This document shows, piece after piece, positions 42,478 to 50,650 of a stretch of DNA of 64,000 bases (its first letter is position 1; every line of letters begins with the position of its first letter). The position numbers were made by a program, and so were the translations under genes. A model generated the notes under the pieces. It saw nothing but the letters and a program-made list of their open reading frames with translations. It did not search any database and was not told the origin of the DNA. The DNA comes from Dinoroseobacter sp039192165 (GTDB lineage: Bacteria > Pseudomonadota > Alphaproteobacteria > Rhodobacterales > Rhodobacteraceae): positions 1 through 64,000 of the forward strand of contig JBCCXD010000001.1 of NCBI GenBank assembly GCA_039192165.1. Reading direction: 5' to 3'.

Positions 42478-42869
42478 GGTGGTTGTTTTCATTCTTGCTG
42501 ATGACACCAGCAACGTTTGCACAAGCAGACTCATTGCTTAACGCGGTTTTTCAGATCCAATGCGAATGGGCGCATATCGGGAGTGTGGACCAGAATGATC
42601 CTGCACCCGAGTTCCCAGATGGCATTGCTTTTTCATCCTCAAGCAAGCCGTCCACAGTCAACTCAGACATGGAATTGGGCGGGCCCATTATTGAAATCAA
42701 AGCTGTAGGTGGAACAAGGCACTTTGTAGTTAAAGACATCGGGGGAGCGCTGGCCGGTATGTTTGTTACCGTCTATGAAAACGGTCTCAGTACGAGAACT
42801 GAAACCTATCGTATCGAAGGAAAACTCGCGGTTCATTCATACATCGGAACTTGCGAGATTGTAGAATAA
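42474..42869 (+). CDS. Small secreted protein inside the liv operon, copy 2
   Basis: The protein of about 130 residues has a signal peptide (LRWLFSFLLMTPATFAQA). Its mature part has one cysteine near the start (IQCEWAH) and one near the end (YIGTCEIVE), the same arrangement as the gene at 41978. No ATG fits; TTG at 42474 (or TTG at 42483, which is better placed relative to GGGAG) is the likely start. The stop overlaps the livH ATG by one base (TAATG). Function unknown; position suggests a periplasmic partner of the transporter or simply a passenger. Confidence 0.68.
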   Translation: MRWLFSFLLMTPATFAQADSLLNAVFQIQCEWAHIGSVDQNDPAPEFPDGIAFSSSSKPSTVNSDMELGGPIIEIKAVGGTRHFVVKDIGGALAGMFVTVYENGLSTRTETYRIEGKLAVHSYIGTCEIVE

Positions 42870-43879
42870 TGGACTTCCTCAACGCCCTTGTCGCACTTCT
42901 GAACTTCGTCATTATACCGGCGACCGCCTATGGCAGCCAGCTGGCGCTTGGCGCGCTTGGGGTGACGCTGATCTATGGCATTCTGAGGTTCTCGAACTTT
43001 GGTCACGGCGACGGGATGGCGCTTGGCACGATGTTTGTGATCCTGACCACCTGGGGGTTGCAGGCGGCCGGCCTCACCTTCGGCCCATTGCCCACTGCGT
43101 TGCTGGCCCTGCCCATCGGCATTCTGCTGACAGCGATCCTTTTTATTGGCACGGACAGGGTCGTTTATCGCTTTTATCGCAAGTCCAAAGCACCACCGGT
43201 GACCTTCGTGATCGCCTCGCTTGGCGTGATGTTTGTCTATAACGCCCTGACGCGGTTCATCATCGGTCCTGATGATCAGCGATTTGCCGACGGGGAGCGG
43301 TTCATCATCTCGGCACGCGAGTTCCGCGACGCGACCGGACTGGCAGAAGGGCTCGCTTTCCGAACCTCGCAAGGGATAACGATAGTTACTGCGGTCATCG
43401 TGGTTGCCGCGCTCTTTTGGTTCCTCAACAAGACACGCACGGGCAAATCCATGCGCGCATTCTCCGACAACGAGGATCTTGCGCTTCTGTCCGGCATAAA
43501 CCCCGAGCGGGTGGTTCAGGTTACCTGGATCATTGTTGCCGCGCTGACGGTCATTGCCGGCACGCTCTATGGTCTCGACAAGTCCTACCGTCCCTTCACG
43601 TATTTCCAGCTGCTGCTGCCGATCTTCGCGGCGGCTATTGTTGGCGGTTTGGGAAGCCCGCTTGGCGCCATCGCGGGCGGTTTTATCATCGCTTTTTCCG
43701 AAGTCATGGTGACCTATGCATGGAAGAAGGTGGCTACATATCTGCTGCCGGAGGCCATGGCGCCTGACGGGCTCGTCCAGCTATTGGGAACCGAATACAA
43801 GTTTGCGGTCAGTTTCGTCATTCTGATCATTGTTCTTCTGGTCCGGCCCACCGGCATTTTCAGGGGGAAAGCGGTATGA
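42869..43879 (+). CDS. livH: Branched-chain amino acid ABC transporter permease LivH
   Basis: The 336-residue permease has about eight membrane segments and family blocks ALGALGVTLIYGILRFSNFG near the N-terminus, GKSMRAFSDNEDLALLSGIN in the coupling loop and AIVGGLGSPLGAIAGGFII. The start at 42869 (MDFLNALVALLNFV) was chosen because it overlaps the previous stop and matches the duplicated copy; a frame to 42851 has no support. It overlaps livM by 4 bases. Confidence 0.95.
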   Translation: MDFLNALVALLNFVIIPATAYGSQLALGALGVTLIYGILRFSNFGHGDGMALGTMFVILTTWGLQAAGLTFGPLPTALLALPIGILLTAILFIGTDRVVYRFYRKSKAPPVTFVIASLGVMFVYNALTRFIIGPDDQRFADGERFIISAREFRDATGLAEGLAFRTSQGITIVTAVIVVAALFWFLNKTRTGKSMRAFSDNEDLALLSGINPERVVQVTWIIVAALTVIAGTLYGLDKSYRPFTYFQLLLPIFAAAIVGGLGSPLGAIAGGFIIAFSEVMVTYAWKKVATYLLPEAMAPDGLVQLLGTEYKFAVSFVILIIVLLVRPTGIFRGKAV

Positions 43880-45195
43880 GCAACGCAACCCGGACACCGC
43901 TCTACTTTGCCTGTATGGCGCTGTTGATCGCTGCGACAGGCATCCTGCAAAGCTGGGATTCGGCGTTGAACCTGCTGAATTTCGGCCTGATTGCGGCTGT
44001 TATGGCCCTCGGCGTGAACATGCAGTGGGGGTATGCCGGCCTCTTTAACGTCGGGATCATGGGTTTTGTTGCCCTGGGTGGTGTCGCGGCCGTTCTGGTT
44101 GCCATGCCCCCGGTGAACGACGCCTGGGCACAGGGCGGTCTGCGCATGATCTTGGCCCTGACGGTCGGCATAGGCGCCATCATCGCAGCGATCATGGCCT
44201 TCCGGCGTCTTAAGGGCCAGCGCTTCCGAGGGCTGATCGTCTTGGCGATCCTCGTGATCGGTGCCCTCGCTTTTCGCGCGCTCTTCGGGCCGGCCCGCGA
44301 TGCGATTGAAGCGGTCAATCCCGCCGGTGAAGGCTATCTCGGTGGCCTTGGCCTGCCGATTCTGATCGCCTGGCCGGTGGGCGCGCTTTTTGCGGCGGGG
44401 GCCGCCTGGATAGTGGGCAAAACCGCGCTTGGGCTGCGGTCCGATTACCTGGCTATCGCGACACTGGGCATTTCTGAGATCATTCTTGCCGTGATCCGCA
44501 ACGAGGACTGGTTGACGCGCGGGGTCAAGAACGTGAATGGCCTGCCCCGGCCTTGGCCTGTGCCCTATGAGATAGAACTCCAGGAAGATCCGGGATTTCT
44601 TGCCCGGGCCGAGGCCTGGGGCGTGGATCCGGTCGGTCTCAGCACGCTGACTGTCAAGCTGGCCTATGCCGGGCTGTTTCTGACGGTGGTGCTGATCCTG
44701 ATGTGGCTCGCACAAAAGGCCCTGAAATCCCCATGGGGCCGCATGATGCGGGCGATCCGCGACAATGAAACCGCCGCCGAGGCCATGGGCAAGGACGTCA
44801 AAAAGCGGCACTTGCATATCTTCGTGATCGGCTCAGCCGTCTGTGGTCTTGCAGGTGCCATGATGACCACGATGGACGGGCTTTTGAACCCGGGCGCCTA
44901 TCAACCGCTGCGCTACACGTTCCTGATCTGGGTGATGGTGATCGTCGGCGGGTCTGGCAATAATTGGGGCGCTGTTCTGGGCGGCATGCTTGTGTGGTTC
45001 CTTTATGTCCAAGTGGAACCGATGGGTACCTGGCTCATGGGCGTGCTGACGGCCGGGTTGCAGGACGGCAGCGCCCTGAAACAGCACCTGATCGACAATG
45101 CAATCTACATGCGCTTTCTGGTTATGGGGATCGTGCTGTTGCTGGTGCTCAGGTTCAGTCCGCGAGGTCTTATTCCGGAGCGGTCCGCGCGGTGA
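43876..45195 (+). CDS. livM: Branched-chain amino acid ABC transporter permease LivM
   Basis: The 439-residue permease has about ten membrane segments, with the blocks ALGVNMQWGYAGLFNVGIMG, LRSDYLAIATLGISEI and the coupling loop WGRMMRAIRDNETAAEAMGK, then VIVGGSGNNWGAVLGGMLV. It completes the transporter: livJ, livG, livF, livH, livM. The extra length over short LivM forms comes from a stretch of about 60 residues rich in membrane-like sequence in the middle (about 90–150). Confidence 0.95.
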   Translation: MSNATRTPLYFACMALLIAATGILQSWDSALNLLNFGLIAAVMALGVNMQWGYAGLFNVGIMGFVALGGVAAVLVAMPPVNDAWAQGGLRMILALTVGIGAIIAAIMAFRRLKGQRFRGLIVLAILVIGALAFRALFGPARDAIEAVNPAGEGYLGGLGLPILIAWPVGALFAAGAAWIVGKTALGLRSDYLAIATLGISEIILAVIRNEDWLTRGVKNVNGLPRPWPVPYEIELQEDPGFLARAEAWGVDPVGLSTLTVKLAYAGLFLTVVLILMWLAQKALKSPWGRMMRAIRDNETAAEAMGKDVKKRHLHIFVIGSAVCGLAGAMMTTMDGLLNPGAYQPLRYTFLIWVMVIVGGSGNNWGAVLGGMLVWFLYVQVEPMGTWLMGVLTAGLQDGSALKQHLIDNAIYMRFLVMGIVLLLVLRFSPRGLIPERSAR

Positions 45196-45253
45196 ACATG
45201 CGCGTGGCCAGGCTCTCGTGTGCTCCGGGAAATATAAAGACCTGATTTGACGG

Positions 45254-45703
45254 TTACGCGCAGCGGGCGGCTTCGGCCTCCTGCATCGCGGCGGATGTGG
45301 CTTCCAGCGCCAGCAGGATCGAGGCATGCCGGTTCTTGTAGTCTTTTGCAGGCAATAGCACTTCGAGCCCGTCAAAGGGCGCGTCAGGTACAGGCCCGCC
45401 CGCTTTCAGCATTGCTTTGAGCTGATCGCGCGCGGTATCGATTTCGCTTTGCGACCGACCGATTGCAGCCTGCCCGAGAACAGAGGCTGCCGCCTGTCCC
45501 AGTGCGCAGGCTTTTACATCCTGGCCAAAGTCGGTGATCCGGCCATCTTCAAGCTTTACATCCACCGTTACCGTCGATCCGCACAGTGGCGAGCGCTTCT
45601 TGGCCGTCGCGTCCGGCGCTTCAAGCCGCTCTGTATGCGGAATAGCGGCCGCCAGGGCCAGAATGCGCTGCGAATAGAGCTTGATCAGGTCGGTGTCAGA
45701 CAT
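45254..45703 (-). CDS. NifU/IscU-like iron–sulfur scaffold protein
   Basis: The 149-residue protein has the NifU N-terminal fold with conserved cysteines in SPLCGSTVTVDV and DVKACALGQAAASVLGQAA, the usual scaffold positions; a further cysteine is in the C-terminal AARCA. The usual third Cys motif near residue 100–110 is not obvious, so it may be a scaffold relative rather than a classic IscU. It is divergent from hisI, 61 bases apart, and convergent with livM. Confidence 0.85.
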   Translation of the reverse strand: MSDTDLIKLYSQRILALAAAIPHTERLEAPDATAKKRSPLCGSTVTVDVKLEDGRITDFGQDVKACALGQAAASVLGQAAIGRSQSEIDTARDQLKAMLKAGGPVPDAPFDGLEVLLPAKDYKNRHASILLALEATSAAMQEAEAARCA

Positions 45704-45764
45704 GGTATTTCCTCCGGTCCTGCCTTAGATAGGCCGCGCCATCGCTTGTCCATAGGAGTTCCAC

Positions 45765-46124
45765 ATGGCGTTTGATCCTGCAACCCTTCGGTTCAATGAC
45801 CAAGGCCTGATTCCGGCTATCGCGCAGGAGGCCGAGACAGGTGAGGTTCTGATGATGGCCTGGATGAATGCCGCATCGATTGGAAAAACGCTTGAAACCC
45901 GTCGGGTGACCTACTGGTCGCGGTCGCGTCAGGCGTTCTGGATCAAAGGCGAAACCTCGGGCCACACGCAAGAGCTTGTCGATCTGAGGGTCGACTGCGA
46001 CAGGGACTGCCTTTTGGTGTTGGTCAACCAGACCGGCGCGGCCTGCCACACGAACAGGCGTGTCTGTTTCTACACTGCAATTCGGGACGGAGAAGAGATT
46101 GAGCTGATGGCGCCCGACCCTTAA
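45765..46124 (+). CDS. hisI: Phosphoribosyl-AMP cyclohydrolase
   Basis: HisI opens the purine ring of phosphoribosyl-AMP in histidine biosynthesis. The 119-residue protein has the motifs EVLMMAWMNAASI, TYWSRSRQAFWIKGETSGHT and the metal-binding cysteines in VDCDRDCLLV and ACHTNRRVCFY. Length is normal for the stand-alone form. Its stop overlaps the convergent thiE-like gene by 4 bases. Confidence 0.97.
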   Translation: MAFDPATLRFNDQGLIPAIAQEAETGEVLMMAWMNAASIGKTLETRRVTYWSRSRQAFWIKGETSGHTQELVDLRVDCDRDCLLVLVNQTGAACHTNRRVCFYTAIRDGEEIELMAPDP

Positions 46125-46744
46125 GCGAGCGGAGCAAGCAAATCCCAAAGAGCAGCAACGGGATCTTCAGCGGCCCAGATCTCTTCGCCGATCCCAAAAA
46201 AGTCGGTCCTGTCTCTCAGGGTGTCGACCAGAGCTGTGGTCAGCCCGCCTTCGGCCACCACCGGAACTTCGATCATCTCCGACCACCAATGGAAAAGCTC
46301 TGCGTCGGCGATCTCACCCGAGCCGATCAGCCCGGCTGCGACCGGTCCGAAGGCCACATAGTCTGCGCCGGCTTCACCGGCGGTCAAACCATCGTGCCGC
46401 GAGGCGCTGCAATAGGCGCCCACTATCGGGTCGGATCCCACCTCTTTTCTTATCTTGCGGACAGAGCGCGCGCCGTCGCCAAGGTGCACTCCGTCAAGCC
46501 CGTGGCGTGCCACCATCATCCAGTGACTATCAATCACGATCGGAACATCTCGCGCATGAGCCACTTCACGGCAGGCGTCCGCCGCGCGGGCAATTCTGTC
46601 TTCATCCCGTGTGGCCAGACTCAGGCGCAAACAGGCGATTGCACGCGCATCCAAAACGCGGGCCAGACGTACCGGAAAGTCCAGCAGGTCGAACTCAGGC
46701 GGTGTGATCAGGTAAAGCTGCGGCTGCTCGGGGGTGTCGGCCAT
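46121..46744 (-). CDS. Thiamine-phosphate-synthase-like protein
   Basis: The 207-residue protein has the ThiE/TenI TIM-barrel pattern: QLYLITPPEFDLLDFPVRLA, CREVAHARDVPIVIDSHWMM, DGVHLGDGARSVRKIRKEVG, GEAGADYVAFGPVA and VPVVAEGGLTTALVD. ThiE couples the thiazole and pyrimidine halves of thiamine. Some active-site sequences differ from classical ThiE (IDSHW instead of the INDR-type segment), so it may be a TenI-like relative. The start at 46744 fits the family; a frame to 46855 overlaps the divergent trmJ start. Confidence 0.8.
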   Translation of the reverse strand: MADTPEQPQLYLITPPEFDLLDFPVRLARVLDARAIACLRLSLATRDEDRIARAADACREVAHARDVPIVIDSHWMMVARHGLDGVHLGDGARSVRKIRKEVGSDPIVGAYCSASRHDGLTAGEAGADYVAFGPVAAGLIGSGEIADAELFHWWSEMIEVPVVAEGGLTTALVDTLRDRTDFFGIGEEIWAAEDPVAALWDLLAPLA

Positions 46745-46853
46745 TTTGGGCTCCGTTCGTCTTTGGCCTGCTATAGCGCCCTCGCCCCTGCTTGAAAATG
46801 CCTTGCTGCACGGACGCTTGCAGCGCCGCTGCGCCGGGCGTATCAGACAGACC

Positions 46854-47648
46854 ATGCACGCGGCACCTCCAGATCAGCCCAGCTTTGTGCTGGTCAGACC
46901 CCAGATGGGCGAGAATATCGGAGCCTCGGCCCGGGCCATGTTCAATTTTGGCCTTAACCAAATGCGCGTGACCGCCCCGCGCGATGGTTGGCCCAACGAA
47001 CGCGCCGTTGCGCTGGCCTCGGGCGCGGGACGCCTGCTGGACAATGCTGGTATCTACGCAACCACGGCGGAGGCTGTGCGGGAGGCTGACTATGTCTTTG
47101 CCACGACAGCCCGGCCGCGCGAACTGACCAAACCCGTGGTCACGCCGGAACGCGCGATGACCGAGGCAAGGGCGCTGATTGCGTCTGGTCAGCGCGTGGC
47201 GGTTCTGTTCGGGCCCGAGCGCGCAGGTCTTGAAAATGATGATATCGCGCCGGCAAACGCCATCATTTCGGTCCCGGTAAATCCGGACTTTCCGTCACTT
47301 AACCTGGCGCAATGTGTGCTGCTGGTTGCCTATGAGTGGCGCCGGCAGACGGACGGGACACCAGCTGAGATCATGGCGCTTGCCAAAACCCGTTTTGCGA
47401 GCGGTCTGGAGAAAGAAAAGCTGGGCGATCATTTCGAAGACCGATTGGACGCAGCGGGATTCTTTCATCCACCCGAGAAGGTCCCGCATATGAAAACCAA
47501 CTTACGCAACATGATCGGGCGGTTGCCGATGACGCTGGCGGATGTGCAGATGATGCATGGGATGCTGCGTCAGTTCGCCCGCTGGATGCCGGGTGGATCA
47601 GCGGCATCTTCTCCCAAAGACACTGACACTGCGACGAGCGAGAAATGA
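46854..47648 (+). CDS. trmJ: tRNA (cytidine/uridine-2'-O-)-methyltransferase TrmJ-like
   Basis: The 264-residue SPOUT-family enzyme methylates the ribose at position 32 of tRNA. Motifs are FVLVRPQMGENIGASARAMF, AVLFGPERAGLENDDIAPAN and the knot motif IISVPVNPDFPSLNLAQCVL, with a helical C-terminal extension typical of TrmJ. The start at 46854 replaces a longer frame that begins inside the divergent gene. The next gene overlaps by 4 bases. Confidence 0.93.
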   Translation: MHAAPPDQPSFVLVRPQMGENIGASARAMFNFGLNQMRVTAPRDGWPNERAVALASGAGRLLDNAGIYATTAEAVREADYVFATTARPRELTKPVVTPERAMTEARALIASGQRVAVLFGPERAGLENDDIAPANAIISVPVNPDFPSLNLAQCVLLVAYEWRRQTDGTPAEIMALAKTRFASGLEKEKLGDHFEDRLDAAGFFHPPEKVPHMKTNLRNMIGRLPMTLADVQMMHGMLRQFARWMPGGSAASSPKDTDTATSEK

Positions 47649-48796
47649 GCAAGAAACGCAGCATTTTCGAAGAGGTTGACAGCAACAATCCGCAACCTGC
47701 TGCCCCGGCGCCCGGCGTGATTGATCGCGCCAAGCGTACCGGGGCGCGCAGCGCAGTCCGGGTTTGGCTGATGTTGCTGTTTGCACTCGTGGTCATCATG
47801 ATTGCTGTTGGCGGGCTTACACGTCTGACCGATAGCGGACTGTCGATTACGGTCTGGGCACCGGTTACCGGTGCGATCCCGCCGTTGACGGCTGAAGACT
47901 GGCAGGCAGAGTTCGATCTTTACCGCCAGATCCCCGAGTACCAGTTGCAAAACAAAGGCATGACCCTTGCAGAGTTTCAGTTCATCTATTGGTGGGAATG
48001 GGGTCATCGTCAGCTGGGCCGTGTGATCGGGCTTGTCTGGGCGCTTGGGTTCTTTGGGTTTCTTGTGTCACGGCAGATTCCGCCCGGATGGACGGGAAAA
48101 CTGGTGCTCCTGGGCGCGCTTGGCGGGCTGCAAGGCGCGATAGGCTGGTGGATGGTGTCTTCTGGCCTGACCGGCACAATGCTCGACGTGGCTTCTTACC
48201 GGCTTGCGACACATCTTGGGCTGGCATTTTTCATTCTTGCCCTTCTGGCCTGGTACATCCTCCAACTGGGGCGCTCCGAGGCCGATTTGCTTCAGGCACG
48301 CCGCTCCGGGGAACAAAAACTCTTCGGAATGACCACAGGGCTTTTGCACCTGAGTTTTGTTCAGATCCTTATCGGCGCTCTGGTGGCCGGGATCGATGCG
48401 GGCCGTTCCTTCACCGACTGGCCCCTGATGGGCGGAGGGTTTTTTCCCATAGACATGTGGTACATCGAGCCGGTCTGGCGGAACCTCTTTGAAAACGCGG
48501 GGACCGTTCAGTTTATCCACCGTATCGTCGGTTACCTGCTGGTGCTGTTTGCAATCGGTGTTTGGGTGGTTTCGCGTCGGTCGCCGAATGTTCTGACCAA
48601 ACGTGCCTATGACTGGGTTGGCGTTATGCTGTTCGGGCAGATTGTGCTTGGGATTGTGACTGTCCTTAACGCCGCGCCGTGGACTTGGGCTATTGCGCAC
48701 CAGTTTGGCGCGGTTGTCTTGGTGGCGCTGATCCTCCGCGCACGTTTTCTTGCAAGATATCCACAAACAGTTTCGATCCGGGGGGCAACAGCATGA
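47645..48796 (+). CDS. ctaA: Heme A synthase (CtaA/COX15)
   Basis: CtaA oxidises the C8 methyl of heme O to make heme A for aa3-type cytochrome oxidase. The 383-residue protein has about eight membrane spans. COX15-type blocks include AVGGLTRLTDSGLSITVWAP, FQFIYWWEWGHRQLGRVIGL with heme-ligand histidine, ATHLGLAFF, FENAGTVQFIHRIVGYLLV and WAIAHQFGAVVL. It overlaps the trmJ stop and the M32 peptidase start by 4 bases each. Confidence 0.97.
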   Translation: MSKKRSIFEEVDSNNPQPAAPAPGVIDRAKRTGARSAVRVWLMLLFALVVIMIAVGGLTRLTDSGLSITVWAPVTGAIPPLTAEDWQAEFDLYRQIPEYQLQNKGMTLAEFQFIYWWEWGHRQLGRVIGLVWALGFFGFLVSRQIPPGWTGKLVLLGALGGLQGAIGWWMVSSGLTGTMLDVASYRLATHLGLAFFILALLAWYILQLGRSEADLLQARRSGEQKLFGMTTGLLHLSFVQILIGALVAGIDAGRSFTDWPLMGGGFFPIDMWYIEPVWRNLFENAGTVQFIHRIVGYLLVLFAIGVWVVSRRSPNVLTKRAYDWVGVMLFGQIVLGIVTVLNAAPWTWAIAHQFGAVVLVALILRARFLARYPQTVSIRGATA

Positions 48797-50262
48797 CCGC
48801 GTTGACGGAGCTTCTTGCATATCAGCGCGAAACCGAAGCGTTGGGACAGGTCATGGGCCGCCTTGGCTGGGATCAGGAGACTATGATGCCCCGTGGCGCT
48901 GCCGAGCAAAGGGCTGAAGAGATGGCTGCGCTTGAGGCCGTCCTGCATGCCCGCCGCACCGATCCGCGTATCGGGGATTGGCTGTCGACGGCGGAAACCG
49001 AAACGGAGGCTGAGGAGGCACAACTCCGCGAGATTGCGCGGTCCTATGCACGCAATGCCCGCATACCATCTCGCCTGGCCACAGAGCTTGCAGCGCTGAC
49101 CTCTCGCGCGCAGGGCATTTGGGCAGAAGCCCGGGCAACCGATGACTTCGCGGCGTTTGCGCCGACGCTTGAACAGGTGGTTGCCCTCAAGCGCGAGGAA
49201 GCTGCATGTCTGGCAGACGGCGATGCCTTCTACGACGCGCTGTTGCAGGACTACGAGCCTGGTGCGACCGAGGACGGTCTGTCAGCCATGTTTGACGAAA
49301 TGCGCCCGCGTCTTGTGGCGCTTCGTGACAAGATCCTAAGCGCGCGCCCTGCCCCGGAACTTTCTGGAAGCTTTGAGGAGTCCGGCCAGCTCGCGCTGTC
49401 AAAGAAACTCGCTCAGGCATTCGGGTACAGCCTGGAGACAGGTCGCATCGATCTGGCCGTGCACCCGTTTAGTTCGGGTTCTGGTTCCGATGTGCGCATC
49501 ACAACGCGCGTCGCACCAAAGGACCCGTTCAATTGCTTTTACTCCACGATCCATGAGGTCGGCCACGCCACGTACGAACAAGCGGTCGACGAAAGCTACC
49601 GACTGTCGTCCATCGGGCGCGGGGCTTCAATGGGCGTGCATGAAAGCCAAAGTCGTATTTATGAAAACCAACTTGGACGCTCCCGCGCTTTCACAGGTTG
49701 GCTTTACACGGCGATGCAGGACAGCTTCGGCGACCTTGGGCTGGATGGTCCGGACGCCTTCTATCGCGCGGTAAACCGTGTCAATCCTGGGTTCATCCGG
49801 ACCGAAGCCGACGAGGTGCAATACAACCTCCATGTCATGCTTCGTTTTGATCTGGAACGCGCTCTTATATCGGGTGAGTTGCGGGTTGCTGACCTGCCTC
49901 TGGCATGGAACACGCGGTTTGAGGCTGATTTTGGTGTCGCCGTCGACGCTGCGTCCAACGGCGTGTTGCAGGATGTACACTGGTCGGTCGGCCTGTTTGG
50001 GTACTTCCCGACCTATACGCTCGGCAATCTCTATGCGGGGTGTCTGTTCGAAGCTCTGAAAACCGCTGTTCCAGACTGGGACGACGCGCTCGCGCAGGGC
50101 GATGCAACGCCGGCAACCAAGTGGTTGCGCGAGGCTCTGCAACGCTACGGGGCGTTACGTTTGCCCGCCGACACGATCGAAGCAGCTACTGGTGCTCCGC
50201 CCTCGGCAGAACCGCTTTTGTCCTATCTTGAAGCAAAATTCACCGACCTGTACGAGCTGTAA
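48793..50262 (+). CDS. Metallocarboxypeptidase, family M32
   Basis: The 489-residue protein is a Taq-type carboxypeptidase, which removes single C-terminal residues using a metal. It has the signature HEVGH at residues 254–258 (STIHEVGHATYEQ) and the family blocks HPFSSGSGSDVRITTRV, SMGVHESQSRIYENQLGRS and YNLHVMLRFDLERALISGE. The start at 48793 overlaps ctaA (ATGA); a longer frame to 48679 lies inside ctaA. Its stop codon overlaps a terminator that serves the opposite strand. Confidence 0.95.
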   Translation: MTALTELLAYQRETEALGQVMGRLGWDQETMMPRGAAEQRAEEMAALEAVLHARRTDPRIGDWLSTAETETEAEEAQLREIARSYARNARIPSRLATELAALTSRAQGIWAEARATDDFAAFAPTLEQVVALKREEAACLADGDAFYDALLQDYEPGATEDGLSAMFDEMRPRLVALRDKILSARPAPELSGSFEESGQLALSKKLAQAFGYSLETGRIDLAVHPFSSGSGSDVRITTRVAPKDPFNCFYSTIHEVGHATYEQAVDESYRLSSIGRGASMGVHESQSRIYENQLGRSRAFTGWLYTAMQDSFGDLGLDGPDAFYRAVNRVNPGFIRTEADEVQYNLHVMLRFDLERALISGELRVADLPLAWNTRFEADFGVAVDAASNGVLQDVHWSVGLFGYFPTYTLGNLYAGCLFEALKTAVPDWDDALAQGDATPATKWLREALQRYGALRLPADTIEAATGAPPSAEPLLSYLEAKFTDLYEL

Positions 50263-50298
50263 AAAAACCGCCGCACCAGCGGGCAAGCTGGGCGGCGG
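50261..50298 (-). terminator. Terminator for the small SOS gene
   Basis: CCGCCGC (50268–50274), a bulged A, CCAGC, loop gggcaa, GCTGG, GCGGCGG (50292–50298) form a 12-bp stem; on the minus strand it is followed by seven T (50261–50267). It ends transcription of the minus-strand gene at 50427–50549. The gap 50299–50426 between them holds no frame that I can support. Confidence 0.75.
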
Positions 50299-50426
50299 CA
50301 AGGCGCGGACGCTAAAGGGCAGACGTACGGGAGACAGATGTCTCAGGCTGTCTGTCCGCAGGGCAAGCGGGGACAGCGATCCGGTGGGGACCGGGAGGGA
50401 ACGTCGTCAAAGTCCGCAGGCAGAAA

Positions 50427-50549
50427 TCACATCAAACCGGGTATTTGGAGCATGCCGGCAAACACCAGGACGATTATCAGTGCTCCGGTTGCGTCCAGCA
50501 CCAGAGTACCAGGAGAGCGGGATACGATTGTCTTGATGCGGGTCAACAT
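50427..50549 (-). CDS. SOS-controlled 40-residue single-span membrane protein
   Basis: The frame on the minus strand encodes MLTRIKTIVS, then RSPGTLVLDATGALIIVLVF and AGMLQIPGLM. It has a basic amphipathic N-terminus followed by one membrane span (about residues 16–34). GGAG lies 6 bases before the ATG. A LexA box is 60–74 bases upstream and a T7 terminator lies 129 bases downstream, so it is an independent transcription unit rather than part of recG. In layout it matches SidA of Caulobacter, a tiny SOS-induced inner-membrane division inhibitor, but I can claim no sequence similarity. A larger overlapping frame (50407–50625) would start inside the LexA box and is rejected. Confidence 0.75.
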   Translation of the reverse strand: MLTRIKTIVSRSPGTLVLDATGALIIVLVFAGMLQIPGLM

Positions 50550-50608
50550 GGACGGCTCCATTCATCGGTTGTTGACCTTTTGTTCTCATTTTAGCCCCGC
50601 AAAGTAAA

Positions 50609-50623
50609 GAACTTTTTGAGAAC
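50609..50623. promoter_or_regulatory. LexA (SOS) box of the alphaproteobacterial type
   Basis: GAAC-TTTTTGA-GAAC is an exact match to the direct-repeat box GAAC-N7-GAAC (GTTC-N7-GTTC on the other strand) bound by alphaproteobacterial LexA. A third GAAC follows at 50631–50634 after six bases. It lies between the recG stop and the small membrane protein; on the minus strand a TAAAAT −10-like element follows at 50588–50593. Confidence 0.8.
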
Positions 50624-50650
50624 AAAAGTGAACAAAAGCGGATTTCTGGC

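Noticed and set aside
50338..50607. 89-codon plus-strand frame in the recG gap
   Set aside because: It is antisense to the small SOS gene, lacks a ribosome site and has no recognisable features.
50407..50625. 72-codon minus-strand frame overlapping the small SOS gene
   Set aside because: It would start inside the LexA box, has no membrane segment and conflicts with the well-placed GGAG and ATG of the 40-residue gene.
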